The notes under the pieces were generated by a model, which made no database searches, had not been told where the DNA came from, and saw only the letters and a program-made list of their open reading frames with translations. Both the position numbers and the translations under genes were made by a program. Positions 25,601-38,947 of a stretch of 64,000 bases of DNA are shown here, piece after piece. The stretch's first letter is position 1. Every line of letters begins with the position of its first letter. This DNA comes from Platanthera guangdongensis (lineage: Eukaryota > Streptophyta > Magnoliopsida > Asparagales > Orchidaceae): assembly GCA_039583875.1 (NCBI GenBank), contig CM077151.1, forward strand, positions 28,038,390 through 28,102,389. Reading direction: 5' to 3'.

Positions 25601-28600
25601 TAGCAAGGGAGTGCTACGTCACGACGGTCAACACCATCTCCTGGCTGGAGGGAGCCGAGGAAATGAAGAGGAGAATGGAGGAAGTGTCCAGGCAGGAGGT
25701 TGGAGGAGATGCATAAGAATTAGGGTCAGTGGGTTGCCGCCTCCAGGATGTGGAGGGAGAGACCCTAAGTCACACCTGGGGTGGTGATAACCTGAAGCAT
25801 CTCTATCCTTAACCGTGGACGTAACATCTTTTTTCTAATATGAAGCTTCTTGATATTCCAGGTTTTCTCGACAATGATTCACATGAATGGGTGGAGAGCT
25901 CACCGAGTTGATCCCGCTGCCAGGCTCTTACTAGCTGACAGGGCTAAAAGTCACTCGGTGGAGTTTGAAATGTTAGGCCCCCAGATGGTCACGCTGATCG
26001 GACTCTCATTAGCCGACAGGACCGGTTGACATTTTGGAGAGGGGTTTGACATGTTGATCCTGAGCAGATCCCGCTGCCAAGCTCTCACTAGCTAGCAGAG
26101 CTGGAAGTCACTCAGTGAAGTTTGAAATGTTAGGCCCCAGATGGTCCCGCTGACCGGACTCTCATTAGCCGACAGGACCGGTTGACATATTGGAGAGGGG
26201 TTTGACATGTTGATCCCGAGCAGATCCCGCTGCCAGACTCTCACTAGCTGACAGAGCTGGAAGTCACTCGGCGGAGTTTGAAATGTTAGGCCCTCAGATG
26301 GTCCCGCTGACCGGGCTCTCATTAGCCGACAGGACCAGTTGACATCTTGGAGAGGGGGTTGACATGTTGATCCCGAGCAGATCCCGCTATCAGACTCTCA
26401 CTACCTGGCATGGCTGGAAGTCACTCGGTGGAGTTTGAAATGTTAGGCCCCCCGATGGTCCCGCTGACCGGGCTCTCATTAGCCGTCAGAACCGGTTGAC
26501 ATCTTGGAGAGGGGTTTGATATGTTGATCCCGAGCAGATCCCGCTGCCAGACTTTCACTAGCTGGTAGGGCTGGAAGTCACTCGGTGGAGTTTGAAATGT
26601 TAGGCCCCCGGATGGTCCCGCTGACCGGGCTCTCATTAGCCGACATGATCGGTTGACATCTTGGAGAGGGGTTTGACATGTTGATCTCGAGTAGATCTCG
26701 CTGTCAGGCTCTCACTAGCTGGCATGGTTGAAAGTCACTCGGTGGGGTTTGAAATGTTAGGCCCCCAGATGGTCCCATTGACCGGATTCTCATTAGTCGA
26801 TAGGACCGGTTGACGTCTTGGAGAGGGGTTTGACATGTTGATCCCGAGCAGATCCCGCTGCCAGGCTCTCACTAGCTGGCAGGGCTTGAAGTCACTCGGT
26901 GGAGTTTGAAATAATAGGCCCCCAGATGGTCCCGCTGACCGGGCTCTCATTAGCCGGCAGGACCGGTTGACATCTTCGAGAGGGGTTTGACGCGTTGATC
27001 CCGAGCCGCTCATGCTGTCAGACTTTCATCTAGCTGGCAGGGCAGGGTCCCTCGGTGGACATTATTCTTACTCTGGAGGCAAGTCCCGAGCTGCTCCTGT
27101 TGTCATTCTTTCATTTAGCTGACAGGACATGGGCCATTGGTGGACGTTATTGCTGCTCTGGAACCAAGCCCCGGGCTGTTCTTGCCGGTCAACATGAGGC
27201 ATTCGAAGTTAAACATGAGGCCGAGGTCGGAGGGAAAAGATCACAGAGAAAATAAAAGATTAGATCGAGCAATCTCTAGGTAGTGGCGAGCCGGGATCTT
27301 GGCAATTGCTCGGGGGGTAGCACTATCTAAGCAAGGCAATGCCAAAGGTGGCGAGCCGAGATCTCAGCATCTACGAAGGAAGGCGAGACGAGACTGTCCT
27401 CGGCCAGAACACTCCATCCCCTCGAGATTTTACTTTGGGAAAGTTTTGGGCCTAGCACGAATCTCTAAAAGGGAAAGAAACCCCAAGGCGAGCTGGGTCG
27501 TCTCGTGTCCAGCTCGGCGAGTGGTCTAGTCCCTAATATTAAGGTGTGGCGAGATCTTAAGGCCTCAGCGCGGGTATGTATCCTAACTCAACAAATACAT
27601 TCTAGCGGCGAATCTACCCTAGCGAGGTTGCTTAACGATGGGGAGACATGCGCATGCGAGTGCAATACAATGAACAAACAAAGGTAAAAATTTGCTAAGT
27701 TTTTTATTCATATATTTGCTATTACAAAAATACTCGCCTCGGCGAGGTTACAAAATCGGGGCGGGGGGGGGGGGGGGGGGGGAGATCATTACAAGTAAAT
27801 AAAAAGGAAAAAACATGTGAACTAGCTCTCGCCCTCCCCTCCAGAATGACCATCGTCGAAGCCGGAAACATCCTTGAAGAGCGAGTCGAAGCTGTCCTTC
27901 TCGCCAGGGGGGAAGCGAGGGAAACAGCTCCGGCACCAGGTCCCTTATGGTCATCTCCTCGCAACCAGTCGTCAACACCTGCGTGTCTCGCATGACCTGC
28001 AGGGTGTGGTCAGCGGTGCTGATCGAGTTGACCCGCAACTTCTCGGCGACCTCCGCCTTGCTGAACATCTTCGGCCTCTTGGCTGGAGCCTGGGACGCCC
28101 GTCTCACCGACAAAGGAGGGAAGGAAGATGTCCATCAAACGAGTGAGCTCGCCATGGAGCCCCTTGTTCTGCTTCTCTAGCTTCTTGTTCTTCTCCTCCA
28201 ACTCGGCAGCGTGAGCGTGCATGTGTCTCGCGGTTTCAGCATCCTACAAGGAGAGAAAGGTAAGAGAAGAAGTCGCGAAAGTACTAAGTAAAAAGAAGAG
28301 GGGTTAGCCGACGCTTACCACCCCGCCGACATTTTTGAGGGGATGTCCTCGACAATTCCCAGCTGCATCGCCAGGTCGGCGACATCGTCCTTGGCGACAT
28401 CTCGCTCCTGCTCGGCCTTCGCCAAGTTATGGCTGAGGTGGAAGCCGCGGCGAATCGACATGTGCACGAGCTCCATGGAGCGCATTTGGGCTCGCGAGCA
28501 CTCATGGGCGAGCCGCTGAAGGCTCATGTCATTGTAGGCCGCAGCGTCCTCGCGACCATATAACCCAAACCCAAGAGCGTAAGCGTGCCCGATGGGAGGG

Positions 28601-31600
28601 TGCCGCTCTGAACAGGAGGGGATGAGGGATGGGATGGAGACTCTGCGAGCCTGTTCATCCCAATGGACCATCGGCTCGCCGAGCTGGTCCTTGGCCTTCC
28701 CGCCGAGACCAAAGTTTCGATGGTCCTTCGGCAGGCCCGGCTCGCGGACCGCTAACTCCTCTGCCGCAGGGGAAGACAGGGTCTCGCCTCCGCCCTTGTT
28801 CTTCCTCCGGCGAGTCAAGGACGATCTGCTTCCCCTTGGAGATCACAATCGCCTTCTTCAGTTTCTTTGGCGGCGGTGTGTGGCGAGGCGAGCTGGAGCT
28901 TGCGGGGTTGGGTCACTTCCTGCTTGGAGGAGGCTTGGCAGATCCCGACTCATTAAGGCAGGCTGCCGTTGCCTCCCTCTCACGCGCGAGTGGGTCGGGG
29001 TAATGTCCCGAGTTCGCGAAGGACGGGTGCTCGGGAATTAGCCGCTCCCCTGCAGAAATAACTTGTCATTAGAAAATGCTGAATATTGGCGAGCCCATTA
29101 AAAGAAAAGGAAGGAAATTTATACCTTCGCCAGGAAGAACCGGGGGGAGCGAGTCGAGGCCCCTTCGAAGGAAGGCGACCTCAAAGTCCTTGCCGAGGAA
29201 GAACTTGTGCAGATCGGCGTCATTGCCCGTCACCGTCGGGGGTCGGTACACCTCGCTCCTCTGCCGAGGCGAGAAGGGTATGTTGCCGATCTCACCTTTG
29301 ATAAAGACGAGTTTGGAGAACCAGTTATGGTTCTTGTTGGCCGTCTCGCGAACTTTGAGCTGTGAGCCGGCGAGGAAGGCGACCCCGTCGTTGGTCGCGC
29401 GGTATGTGAATAGCTTCCGGAAGACGGTTATGTTGAACTCTATCCGCTCTCGTCGGAGGAAGCAGGTGAATGCCACCATCATGGCAATCGCGTTCGGGTT
29501 TAGCTGCGCGGGAACTGCTCCGTCACACTTCAAGATTTGGCGGATCTTTGGCCAGAGAGGGAGGCGCAACCCCACCTCGAAGTGCGAGATGGGAAAGACG
29601 AGCTCGTCCTCGAAGAACATGTTGATGGCCCCACCCTCCACGGGTCGACGCGCAGAGAAGCCGGGGGGAATGTAGTCGACAACAAAATCAACGTATTCCT
29701 GCTCGGTGGTGTTTCCCTCATAGAAGCTGTACTCGACAAATTGCCACGCGTACTTCGACCTTCCATCAGCGTCGGGTCGCGTCTTGCCCATCTTTCCTAA
29801 AATCTTAATGCGAGTGCAATGGTCGAGAAGGGTAACAGAATGGGGGGGGTATGAGTCTGCAGTAAAGGCGATGGCCTGGGGTTAGGTGAGGGAGCCTATT
29901 TATAGAAAACAAACTAATTGCTGAGCCGACCGGTCAGTCCGGCTCGCCGTCCCCGACTCGCCAAACACTGCGACCTGCCCTGTCCTAACGCGAGCCGAGT
30001 CTAAAGCGCAACATGATTTACGAATCACAAGCATTGAAAATTAAATCCAAAAAAACAGTTAAGTTATTACACATCAATGTCAAATATTCAGTTCAACAAA
30101 GTTATTATGATATGCGAGCTGGGTGCCTGGGGGGGGGGGTGTCGGCAAGCTCAGCTAGGGAGCCATTTACATCTACCTCGGTCTCGCGTCCCCATCCCCG
30201 GAGGTCGTCGCGGGTTGTTGAACTCGCAGACCAGCTCCAAGTCTCGGTGGATGACGCACAGGTTTTCCTGAATCCGATCCATAAGGGGTCCTGGGGAAAT
30301 CATCCCGCTAGGCGAGCCGCACCGGACCTCATCTGTCAACAACACATAGTCCCGCTCCTTCGCGCGCAGCCGCTCGCCGTCAACAGCTCGCTCCTCCTGG
30401 ATATCGCGCGGCGCGAGCCCATACTTCCGGAGAATCCCAAGAGTTCGCCTCCTCAGCTCGGCAGGGTCCAGCGAGGCGTCTAGGAAATCCTCTATCGCAT
30501 TGGGCGAAGGAGGTGACGAGTGGCGAGCTGGCTCAGAAGATTCTTCGGCTTCAGAGTGGTCAGGAAAGCATGCGAGAACAACAAATTTAGATGAGGAGCT
30601 GAGGTTTGCAGAAATGATGAATGCTAGACTAACCTTGCGAGATGGTCCTGCCGAGGTGGGGCTGCCGAGAAGAGCTTGGCTGCCCATGGAATGTGCGAGC
30701 GAGAGGAGGCTGAAGGGTCTTGCCGCCACCCGGAACTTGAGAGTTTGGGGAGATCAGATTGAAGTTCAGGACGGGGTTGCGCCCAGCATTTTCCCCCGCG
30801 AGTGCAGGAACGGGGGTGGGTTGTCGAGCAGGTTCGCGAGCCGGCGACTTCATTCTTAGTGAGTCCAGGCCAGTGGTCCCAAATGTGGGGGGAGGACTTA
30901 TCGCGCGGCCTTCAGGAGGTGTTTAGAGGCGCGAGTCATGCCGAGGAGAATCGACTCACAGTACAGAAGTTTCGGTACCATTCTGATGGGTGTCCGGGTC
31001 GGCAGGAAGGTCGATGATCTCTTTTCCTTTTGGTTCGGCGGCTGGTTTAGAGGAAGAAGCGAGACAATGATCTGGGGTTGAGGCCAAATCACGGTAGAAC
31101 AACTCGACAACTTTTGAGGCAGATTTGGCCTTCTTGGCGGGCTGGTGTTTTGGCGACTCTAGTGGCAAAGGATTGGGCGACAAAGAGACCAGCTCGACAG
31201 CGCGGGCAGCATTGAGCTCCCGGGCACGACTAAGCCTCTATTGGAGCTCCTTGGAGAGTGGCATCTCGGCAGAATCATTGTAACGCCCCGAAACTCAAAA
31301 GAGGGACGGGTAACTTTTTGAGCTAAGTTTGGGACTTGGTAGGGGTCACAAGGCCTGGGACACGGGCGTGTCCCAGGGCCGTGTCGTGCTCGGGTTCGAC
31401 GATGGTCGTGTGGTCGACGAAATTGCAGTCGACGATCGTCGAACAACGAACACGGCCTGAGACACGAGCGTGTCCCAGGCCGTGTCCTGCTCGGGTATTT
31501 GTCCGAGTTGTGTCGGGGGAGAAACACGGCCTGGAGCCCAGGCGTGTTCGGGTTTGACACGGGAGTGTCGAATACCCATGTTCTTCTCGGGTTGGTGTTG

Positions 31601-33585
31601 GTCCTGTGTCGATGGAGGAACACGCCCCGCTACACGGGCGTGTACTGGCTGACACGGGCGTGTCAAGCCGGACACGGGCGTGTCGAGAGCCCGTGTTCTT
31701 TTCGGGATGCGCCGGTTTCGGCGTCGATTGAGGCACACGGCCTTGGACACATGCGTGTCACAAGCCGTGTTCGGCCCAGATTTTGGATTTTAAGTGCGAA
31801 TCGTGGCCGTCCGTTTCCTTCCTTTGGGATCCAAGGGTGCTGACTGATCCTGGAAGGGTTTAACCCGGGGATAGGGTTTAGAAACTCTCATTTCCTCCAA
31901 GCATTCTCTTTCAAAGTTCTAGAGAGAGGGGAGAGCAAGAAAGGAGGAGAGATCCGGCCGCCGGTGAAGCTTCGGAGCCCCAAATCGCAAGCCGAGTTCG
32001 GATCTACGGAGGCGAGGACGTTGCGGTGCTTTTCATCCGCATAGATCTTCATGGCGCCGAAGAGGAATGCTAGGGTAACGATTCTCATCTTGGACATGTG
32101 AAGTCCTCTTTTCCCTTGCATAGGAAGCCCGCTCTCGCGAGTTTGCGGTGAGTGTGAGGTGTTCCTTCGGGTAGACATGAATAGTCCCCGTTGTTTTGCA
32201 TGTAGAGTTCATAATCGAGAAACGAGCATAAGCATGATGTGTGAAGCCTACCCGGACAAGTTGGTCTGGATCGGTGATGTTGCATTACATGAATGGCCGG
32301 AGAAGACTCCGCGCCGATGGTTGTTTTTCGGGTTTTCTACGCGGTAGATTGCAACAGGGAACCTTGGGGACTAACTCCAAGGTGCACCCGGAAAACTGGG
32401 CAGATGCGTGATTCTGTCATCATGGTGGCCTGAGAGCCAACTTGCATATAACTGGTTATGTAAAGTGTGTGATCGATTTGGGACTCAGGAAAGCTTGACC
32501 CGCGCATATGACTTAAATTGATGTTGCGGTGTGAGCAACGGGTTAGGCGGAACCGTACCCGCTCTATGTCGTTCGGTACAAGCGACCTAAAGTACGTGGG
32601 ACTTGCCGTTGACATAGATGGATGGTCTTAGGCAGTGGACAAAAATACCATAATGCTCACGAGAAATTGCCCTCCAAGGGGCGGTGGTGAGACCGCGGAC
32701 TTTGACCGGGTTCACCGAGAATGTGCCCTGAGAGCACGGGGTGTGTGGCTGTGCGAGTCTACGCCTGTGATGATGTGTACATTCTATATTATATGGCTAT
32801 GCTAATAAAGTGCAGGGAAGGAGCATCGCCGCCCCGAGTTTAGGGGCTGGATCGTTATAATTTGGTCAGCATAGCTGACCGTTGCTTTTGTTTGTCACCG
32901 CTTCGGTGGATTGTTGCTTGTAGGTGCTGCGGAGCCGAGTGGCAAATAACGGGCAAAAGCCCTTGTTGCTGAGTCGGCCCTCGAAGACCTAATTATGAGT
33001 GTTTTATTTTATTCTCATATGTGACCGGCCTGCGTGTCGAGGTTTGGAAGACACTTATATTTGAGTAAACTATTGTAAGGCCATAAGATCAAGTACTTGT
33101 GTATTTGTACGTTCATTCCTGTTGGGTTTTTGTAGTGAATATTTATGCTGTTGGCTGGGTTCTTAATATGCAACTTTTAAATTGCTTCCGCTAGAATGTA
33201 CTATGTGTAGGACGTTGGTTATTGGCAGGATGGTTCCATTGCGTAAGCTTCCGGTCTGTCTGTGGTATATGACGTCGGCCCCCGACCGGACCTACTGCTA
33301 TATGATATGCGACGGATAGAGGGTGTTACAATCATAGGAAGGGAAATGACAAGAGCCACCCCCAGGCAGGCGGGCATATATATAGCCGCTTGTGGATCCC
33401 GCCACAAGATTCCCTCCAGCTCCCGCAATACTCATCAAATACCTGGGGTTGGATGATTATTTCCGACCTTCGTGGAAGCTCGTAAAGAGCGGAGATTGTG
33501 TACAACCTCGTATTCGATGAGTGGGTCTACCTCCAGGATCAGTGCTTTGCGAGATCTTCAGGCAAGAAGTCGCTCAAGAGGCGAG

Positions 33586-33634
<49 letters not shown>

Positions 33635-36600
33635 GGGTGTTCGCCGAGCCGGCCGCGCGAGCCGGGACCCTGTCGTCGAGTACACTCGACGCCTTCCGTC
33701 TCGGCGTTGAGTGAGGTGAGTTCACTCGGCGTCTTGTGATCTCGGCGTTGAGTAAGGCTTGTTCACTCGACGCCTTCCGCCTCGCCGTCGAGAGAGGTGA
33801 GTTCACTCGACGCCTTCCGCTGCGACATTGAATGATGTAAGTTTTGTTAGCGCCTTTCGATCTTGGCGTTGATTGAGATCTCGGCAGCCTCGTTGACTCG
33901 CCCAGGCGGGGTGGGATGTAAGTGGGGCGAGTGGAGCAAGTGAGCTCGCACTCTCCCCTAGCTCTCGGCAGCAGTAGGCGAGTGGGGCAGTCCGGGCCTG
34001 CACTCGCCCAGGGCCCTAGGGAGGCGGCGAGTGCCAGCCCCATCGAGCACTCGCCGCCCCAGGCAGTGAAGGTTTTTTGGGGGCCACTCGCCCAGTGATC
34101 TATGTTGTATTTTTACCATTTCACCCCCGCTGGCCTGCCCATAGCCTTTTAAAATAACGAAGTTGCACTGTTGGCAGGCCGACCTGGACTACGTATAACC
34201 ATTCCAAACAGCGGAGGTATGCTGTCGGCAGACCAACTTCAAAAAACTATAAATAGACCCAAGGAAGTACCTCAGAAGGAAAACTTTCAAGCATTCCAAT
34301 CTTCTTACTTGTGCCCGGGTCTTCTTGCGCTTTCTGAGGTATCCTTAGCTCAACACTTGGCTAAGGATGAGAAACGCTCTAAAATCTTCCGGGTGTGTGG
34401 TGGGACCTCCGTGCTGGAGCCTTGTGTCCGTTTCTTGTTCTAAGTCTCTAGATGTTTTTAGGGAGAGGTAAGTGAGAGATCACCCTTTCCCCAAAGATTC
34501 GAACTCCACAGAAGCCGAATTTCGGTTTTAACAGTCCGTTTGCATGAGTTTCCTCACTCCATTATGAGTGATCACGCCCCTTTATTTATGAGCTCCTTTT
34601 GGAAGTCGATGTTCAAGATGTAGGGCACCCAACTTTGTAGGAGTACAACATACCACCCCCAGACGGACGAGCAGTCCGAGGTGATGAATCGTTGCTTGAA
34701 GACATATCTGCGATGTTTTGTGTGCGATCGGCCATGGGTATGGGCAAATTTGCTTTTCTCGGCCGAGTACTCGTACAACACCTCTTTCCACACCAGTTCC
34801 GGAAGAGAATGTCTATGGTAGACGGTAGACCCCACCATCCCTTACACGCACTCTCCCCGAGACCCCAATGGATGTGCCGTGGCGTCTCTGTCTGATCTGC
34901 TCCATGATCAGGATTCCATATTTCTCGAATTGCGCCAACACCTTTAGCATGCGCAAGACCGAATGGTTGTCTTTGCCAACCTCCACCACCGCGATGTCCA
35001 ATTCACTGAAAGCGATACCGTGCCCAAGCTAGCGGCCAAGTTTTACGGCCTATTTGAGATTGTTATACGGGGGCACTCAGGCATATCACCTGCACCTTCC
35101 TCCAACAAGCGCATTCACCCGATGTTTCACGTCTTTCAGTTAAAATGGGTTATTGGAGACCATCCTGTCGAAGCGTATGCGTCGCTGACCCCGCCAATTC
35201 CCGGGATCACTTCGCTAGATTACCCCCCTCAGCTTGTCACAAACACACATACTATCAGTCGAAAGGAGTCCTTGGTCGAGTAGGTCTTGGTGCACTGGCG
35301 TGATCGTCTACCATCGGAGGCCACATGGATTGATTGATCTATTTTTTGTGCTCAATTTTCGTACTTTTGCCTCGAGGACAAGACAAATTTTCTATAGGAC
35401 AACATTGTTACAGACGTGGAGGAGGGAGAGAGACGTCTTTCAGGGTGGCGGGTACACAAGCACCACGAAAGGCTTGCTACTCTGCTAGTGACACACCAAC
35501 AAAAAGTCATTAACACGTGTGTATATTTTGGGGAATCAAATGTATCTGTCCTTGTTTGTAATTAGACCGGGGGTGTTCTATAAACCCACAAGGCTATGTA
35601 ATTTGGCATCTTGGATGGTATATAGAAAATTGGGAATCCTAGGAGTTATTTCTCTTCTCCCCACTTTCTCTCTTCTCCTCCCTTTTCCCTCTTAGATTTG
35701 GTAGCCCCTGGTTCTATGTTTCGAGCTCTAACGCTTGGCTTCTTCCATGAGGATGTTCTATAATGCATTGGAGATAAGGGAACCAGAAAGTCATCATCCA
35801 AGTGCCTTATGTTATCTATTATTTTGTATGTCATTTATTTAGTAGTCAGGTAGGTTAATAGACATGTTATTTATTTTATATTATGATAAGGTGTTTTCTG
35901 TATTGATTTGAGTACGTGGACCTAATCAGAAAGCATCATGTATCGTCTATATAAAGATCTCTTGTGTCATGAAATGAGTACACATGAGGTAATATTTATT
36001 TTCTCTCTTAGTTGCCTCTTTTGTTTCGTCCTTCTCCCTAACCTTAAAACAATCCTATCACTAGCACATCTGGAGGTTGAGCCCGACTCCCAGTAGCATC
36101 TTGTCTGTTAAAGTCTCTCTTACGACAACACCCTTGTATCTTCGAAATCGCCGCCATCCTTGCGACCTCCACAACTCTCTGGCTATATTTCAACCATATT
36201 ACGAAAGGCACGTAATAGCGAGGCTAGTAGACAACAAGTGCACATCAAATTGTTAAGATTATAGTGTCACTTCAAATACCAAGAAACCTTCATTTAATAT
36301 GTATAACCCGTAATTCGTCGAGATCAGAGACAACCGAGGATGTCCTAGAGGATCTCGCCATAAGAAATCACCTCCCAGGGGAGAGATACAGGCTCCTAGG
36401 GGCAAGATCCAGGCTCCAGGGACAAGATCCAGGCTCCCAGGAGCAAGATCCAGGCTCCAGGGGTGAGATCCAGGCTCTAGGGGAAAGATCCAGGCTCCAG
36501 GGGCAAGATCCAGGCTTCCAGGGGCGAGATCCAGGCTCCGGAGGAGTAGGGGCGAGTTGACCCCAAGTGCCCTCCAAGGTGCCCAGCTCAGCATTGGCTA

Positions 36601-38856
36601 GGGAGGGGAAGCTCTCTTTGATCTTCCGGGTATGTGGCGGGAGCTTCTCGCTGCAGCTCAAGGTCTGTTTTTTAGTTCCAAGCAGCCTGTCAAGTGCTCT
36701 TACTTGGGAGGAGGCGGTGAAGCTCAGTGGTCAGATGGGAGGAAACCACTGTGGGTGGGTGGGGGGGGGGGAGACGTGGGTCGGAGGGAAGGAAGCGGCG
36801 CAGGGGCTGGAGGGAAGCAACGACTGCTGGATTTGGTGAAGAAGCGGCGACAGACAACAAGTGGCGAGTCGTGCGGCGGAGGCATAGAGCGGCAAACGCG
36901 TCGAGCCGAGGAAGAGTGACTCTGATACCAAATATGTTACGTGCCTCTTTTGGTGGTTTGTCGGAGAGCGGCCGGTGGAGGATACACGGGTGCTAACCCT
37001 AGATAATGACAAATGAGATGAGAGAAGACGAACCCTAGAAGGGAGGGGTGATGAGAGAAGATCCTTAAAGAGGGATAGAGGAGGCCCAAGAAGGGAGAGA
37101 GGAGGCCCAAGAAGGGAGGGAAGAAAAGCTTTGATTAATTTCTTTCATGACTACAATGAGCCCATAAGTTCCCTTAAATATAACTCATAATGACATAATC
37201 ATAAATACAACAATAGACGCATGAATATTAAAATGCTACCACGCTAAGACTACGTCTCAACTCGATAATAACGACTCGTCTCAATACATAAAGACTCGTA
37301 AACAAGCCTATCGATATAACTACTAGTTAACTGACGGAGGATCCGTAATAAGGATTTACATGGTTATATTTGATCAATACATATCAAAAAGCGGTTGTTG
37401 TGGTTTCTGCAGTGCTGAAATGTGTCTAATGGGCGGATGTTAGCGGGAGGAAAAGATGTAGCTGCAGCTTAATGCAGTGGTTCTATCATCTGAGTTAAAA
37501 AGATCAAAACTGGAAGCACTTGATCCTACGGAGATGCCCGTTGGAAGTCGAGTGAAGTCTGAGAATTGTTGATGAAAGGTCGGCGTTGTAACAACGAGGA
37601 AGGGGCCTCTACAACAATTCTTTCAGTGGATAAAGTTAGCGTTGCCGTTCGTCGACTATTCATTGTTCTGAAGAATACGTTGCAGACAAAATTCGAAGAG
37701 CTGTTTCTTGTCATAGAAGAGTCGTTAAGGCTGCAGTGAGAAGAAATTGACGTCTAGGATCACGCTGGTCAAATTGCCATGCAGGATTCATGACAAGGAG
37801 TGCTCTTCGATGAGGATCAATTTGTGCGATGAGGATGGAGCAGGAAGAAATGCAACACATTGTTAGTTGCAGAATTTGCGACTAGGAGGAATCCGTGGAT
37901 AATGACTGATCTGATGGACAAGCGTGAGCTAGGATTGATGGCTCTAATACAAATTTTTATGATCCTAAATTGTTACGCCAAAAACGGGGCCTTATCATGG
38001 TTGCCAATGACAAGGTGCTTGAGGGAGAGCTCCCAAATCCTTCTACCTAGGTTTTGGAGAGCGATATGAGAAATTAACAGGAGAGAATATAGATTATTTC
38101 TTGCTTACCGATTACAAGGGCCCAATGGTTCAGTTAAATAAAAAACATAACATTTTACAGTTTTGTGTACATAATCAGACTAAATGGAAAAATAAATTCA
38201 CATACATTAAGGGTTGGAATGCTATAAATTTATTTTTCATGACTTATTCCCCCCTCTACATCTATTATCTCATAAGTTTACTAAAAGATTTAATAGATGA
38301 TTCTATTGGAGTAGTCCAACTTATTTTTACATATGCTGCACAGATTTTAAACCTGGTGAGCCAGTATTAGATTGGAATGCTAGGAAACGAGTGGCTTTAG
38401 GCACTGCTCGTGGACTAGAGTACCTTCATGAGCATTGCAATCCCAAGATAATTCATCGGGATGTAAAAGCTGCTAATGTCTTACTTGATGAGGATTTTGA
38501 AGCAGTTGTTGGCGACTTTGGGCTTGCCAAACTTGTGGATGTGAAGAAGACTTCTGTAACAACTCAAGTTCGAGGGACAATGGGCCACATAGCTCCTGAA
38601 TATTTATCCACAGGCAAATCATCAGAGAGGACTGATGTCTTTGGTTATGGGATCATGCTTCTTGAACTCGTTACTGGACAAAGGGCGATAGATTTTTCAC
38701 GCCTAGAGGGGGAAGATGATGTATTGCTTTTAGATCACGTGAGTTCGTTTATCCCTTTCCTTCTATTTTCTGAATTGAAATACTGATATGTAGGGTGCAC
38801 GCATACCACACACGCATGACACACAACATGCCACACACACACACACACACATGATT

Positions 38857-38893
<37 letters not shown>

Positions 38894-38896
38894 ATT

Positions 38897-38947
<51 letters not shown>

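Larger units (their letters stand above)
22891..34533 (+). mobile_element. Tat-lineage non-autonomous element H (gag-protease, tandem repeats, antisense gene)
   Basis: LTRs 22891-23882 and 33499-34533 begin TGTACAACC and end TTTTAACA. The left flank ACCTG and right flank GTCCG differ by three transitions and sit where the integrase frame of E is interrupted, so they fit an aged target duplication. Inside: primer site, decayed gag-protease, a 157-bp tandem repeat array, a spliced antisense gene and a second antisense ORF. No reverse transcriptase, RNase H or integrase is present in 9.6 kb, even after removing the solo LTR at 31279-33330. The protease motif DNxSSVNVV and antisense gene place it in the Tat lineage. 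Confidence 0.85.
16286..35732 (+). mobile_element. Decayed Reina-like Ty3/gypsy chromovirus E (host of G and H)
   Basis: LTR copies of about 245 bp at 16286-16530 and 35489-35732 (both contain AATCAAATGTATCT, GCTATGTAATTTGGCATCTT and AGATTTGGTAGCCCC). Between them lie gag, protease, reverse transcriptase, RNase H, integrase and a chromodomain in order, all with stops and frameshifts. Copia element G (17505-20170) splits gag and element H (22891-34533) splits integrase. No clean target duplication is visible. Confidence 0.78.
10862..36150 (+). mobile_element. Old LTR element D enclosing most of the 27.9-kb intron
   Basis: A diverged direct repeat starts TGTTATCT(G/A)TTATTTTG at 10862 and at 35810. 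Similarity continues for about 340 bp once the later insertion B is removed from the left copy. I read the two copies as LTRs of one old element. Its own internal sequence is short (about 14150-14419, 15327-15410 and 35733-35809) with no coding match, so it is non-autonomous or heavily deleted. The TRIM, the MITE with its SINE, and element E lie inside it. Right and inner LTR borders are approximate and no clean target duplication was found. Confidence 0.5.

Noticed and set aside
25905..27150. CRISPR-like regularly spaced repeats
   Set aside because: Units are contiguous 157-bp tandem repeats without variable spacers, in a plant retrotransposon.
36755..36775. G-quadruplex-like G run and other homopolymer runs (27762-27781, 33587-33620)
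   Set aside because: Could be real structures, but homopolymer length is also assembly-sensitive; no context supports a function.
38735..38944. Cys-Val repeat ORFs on the minus strand
   Set aside because: Translation of a CA/GT microsatellite.
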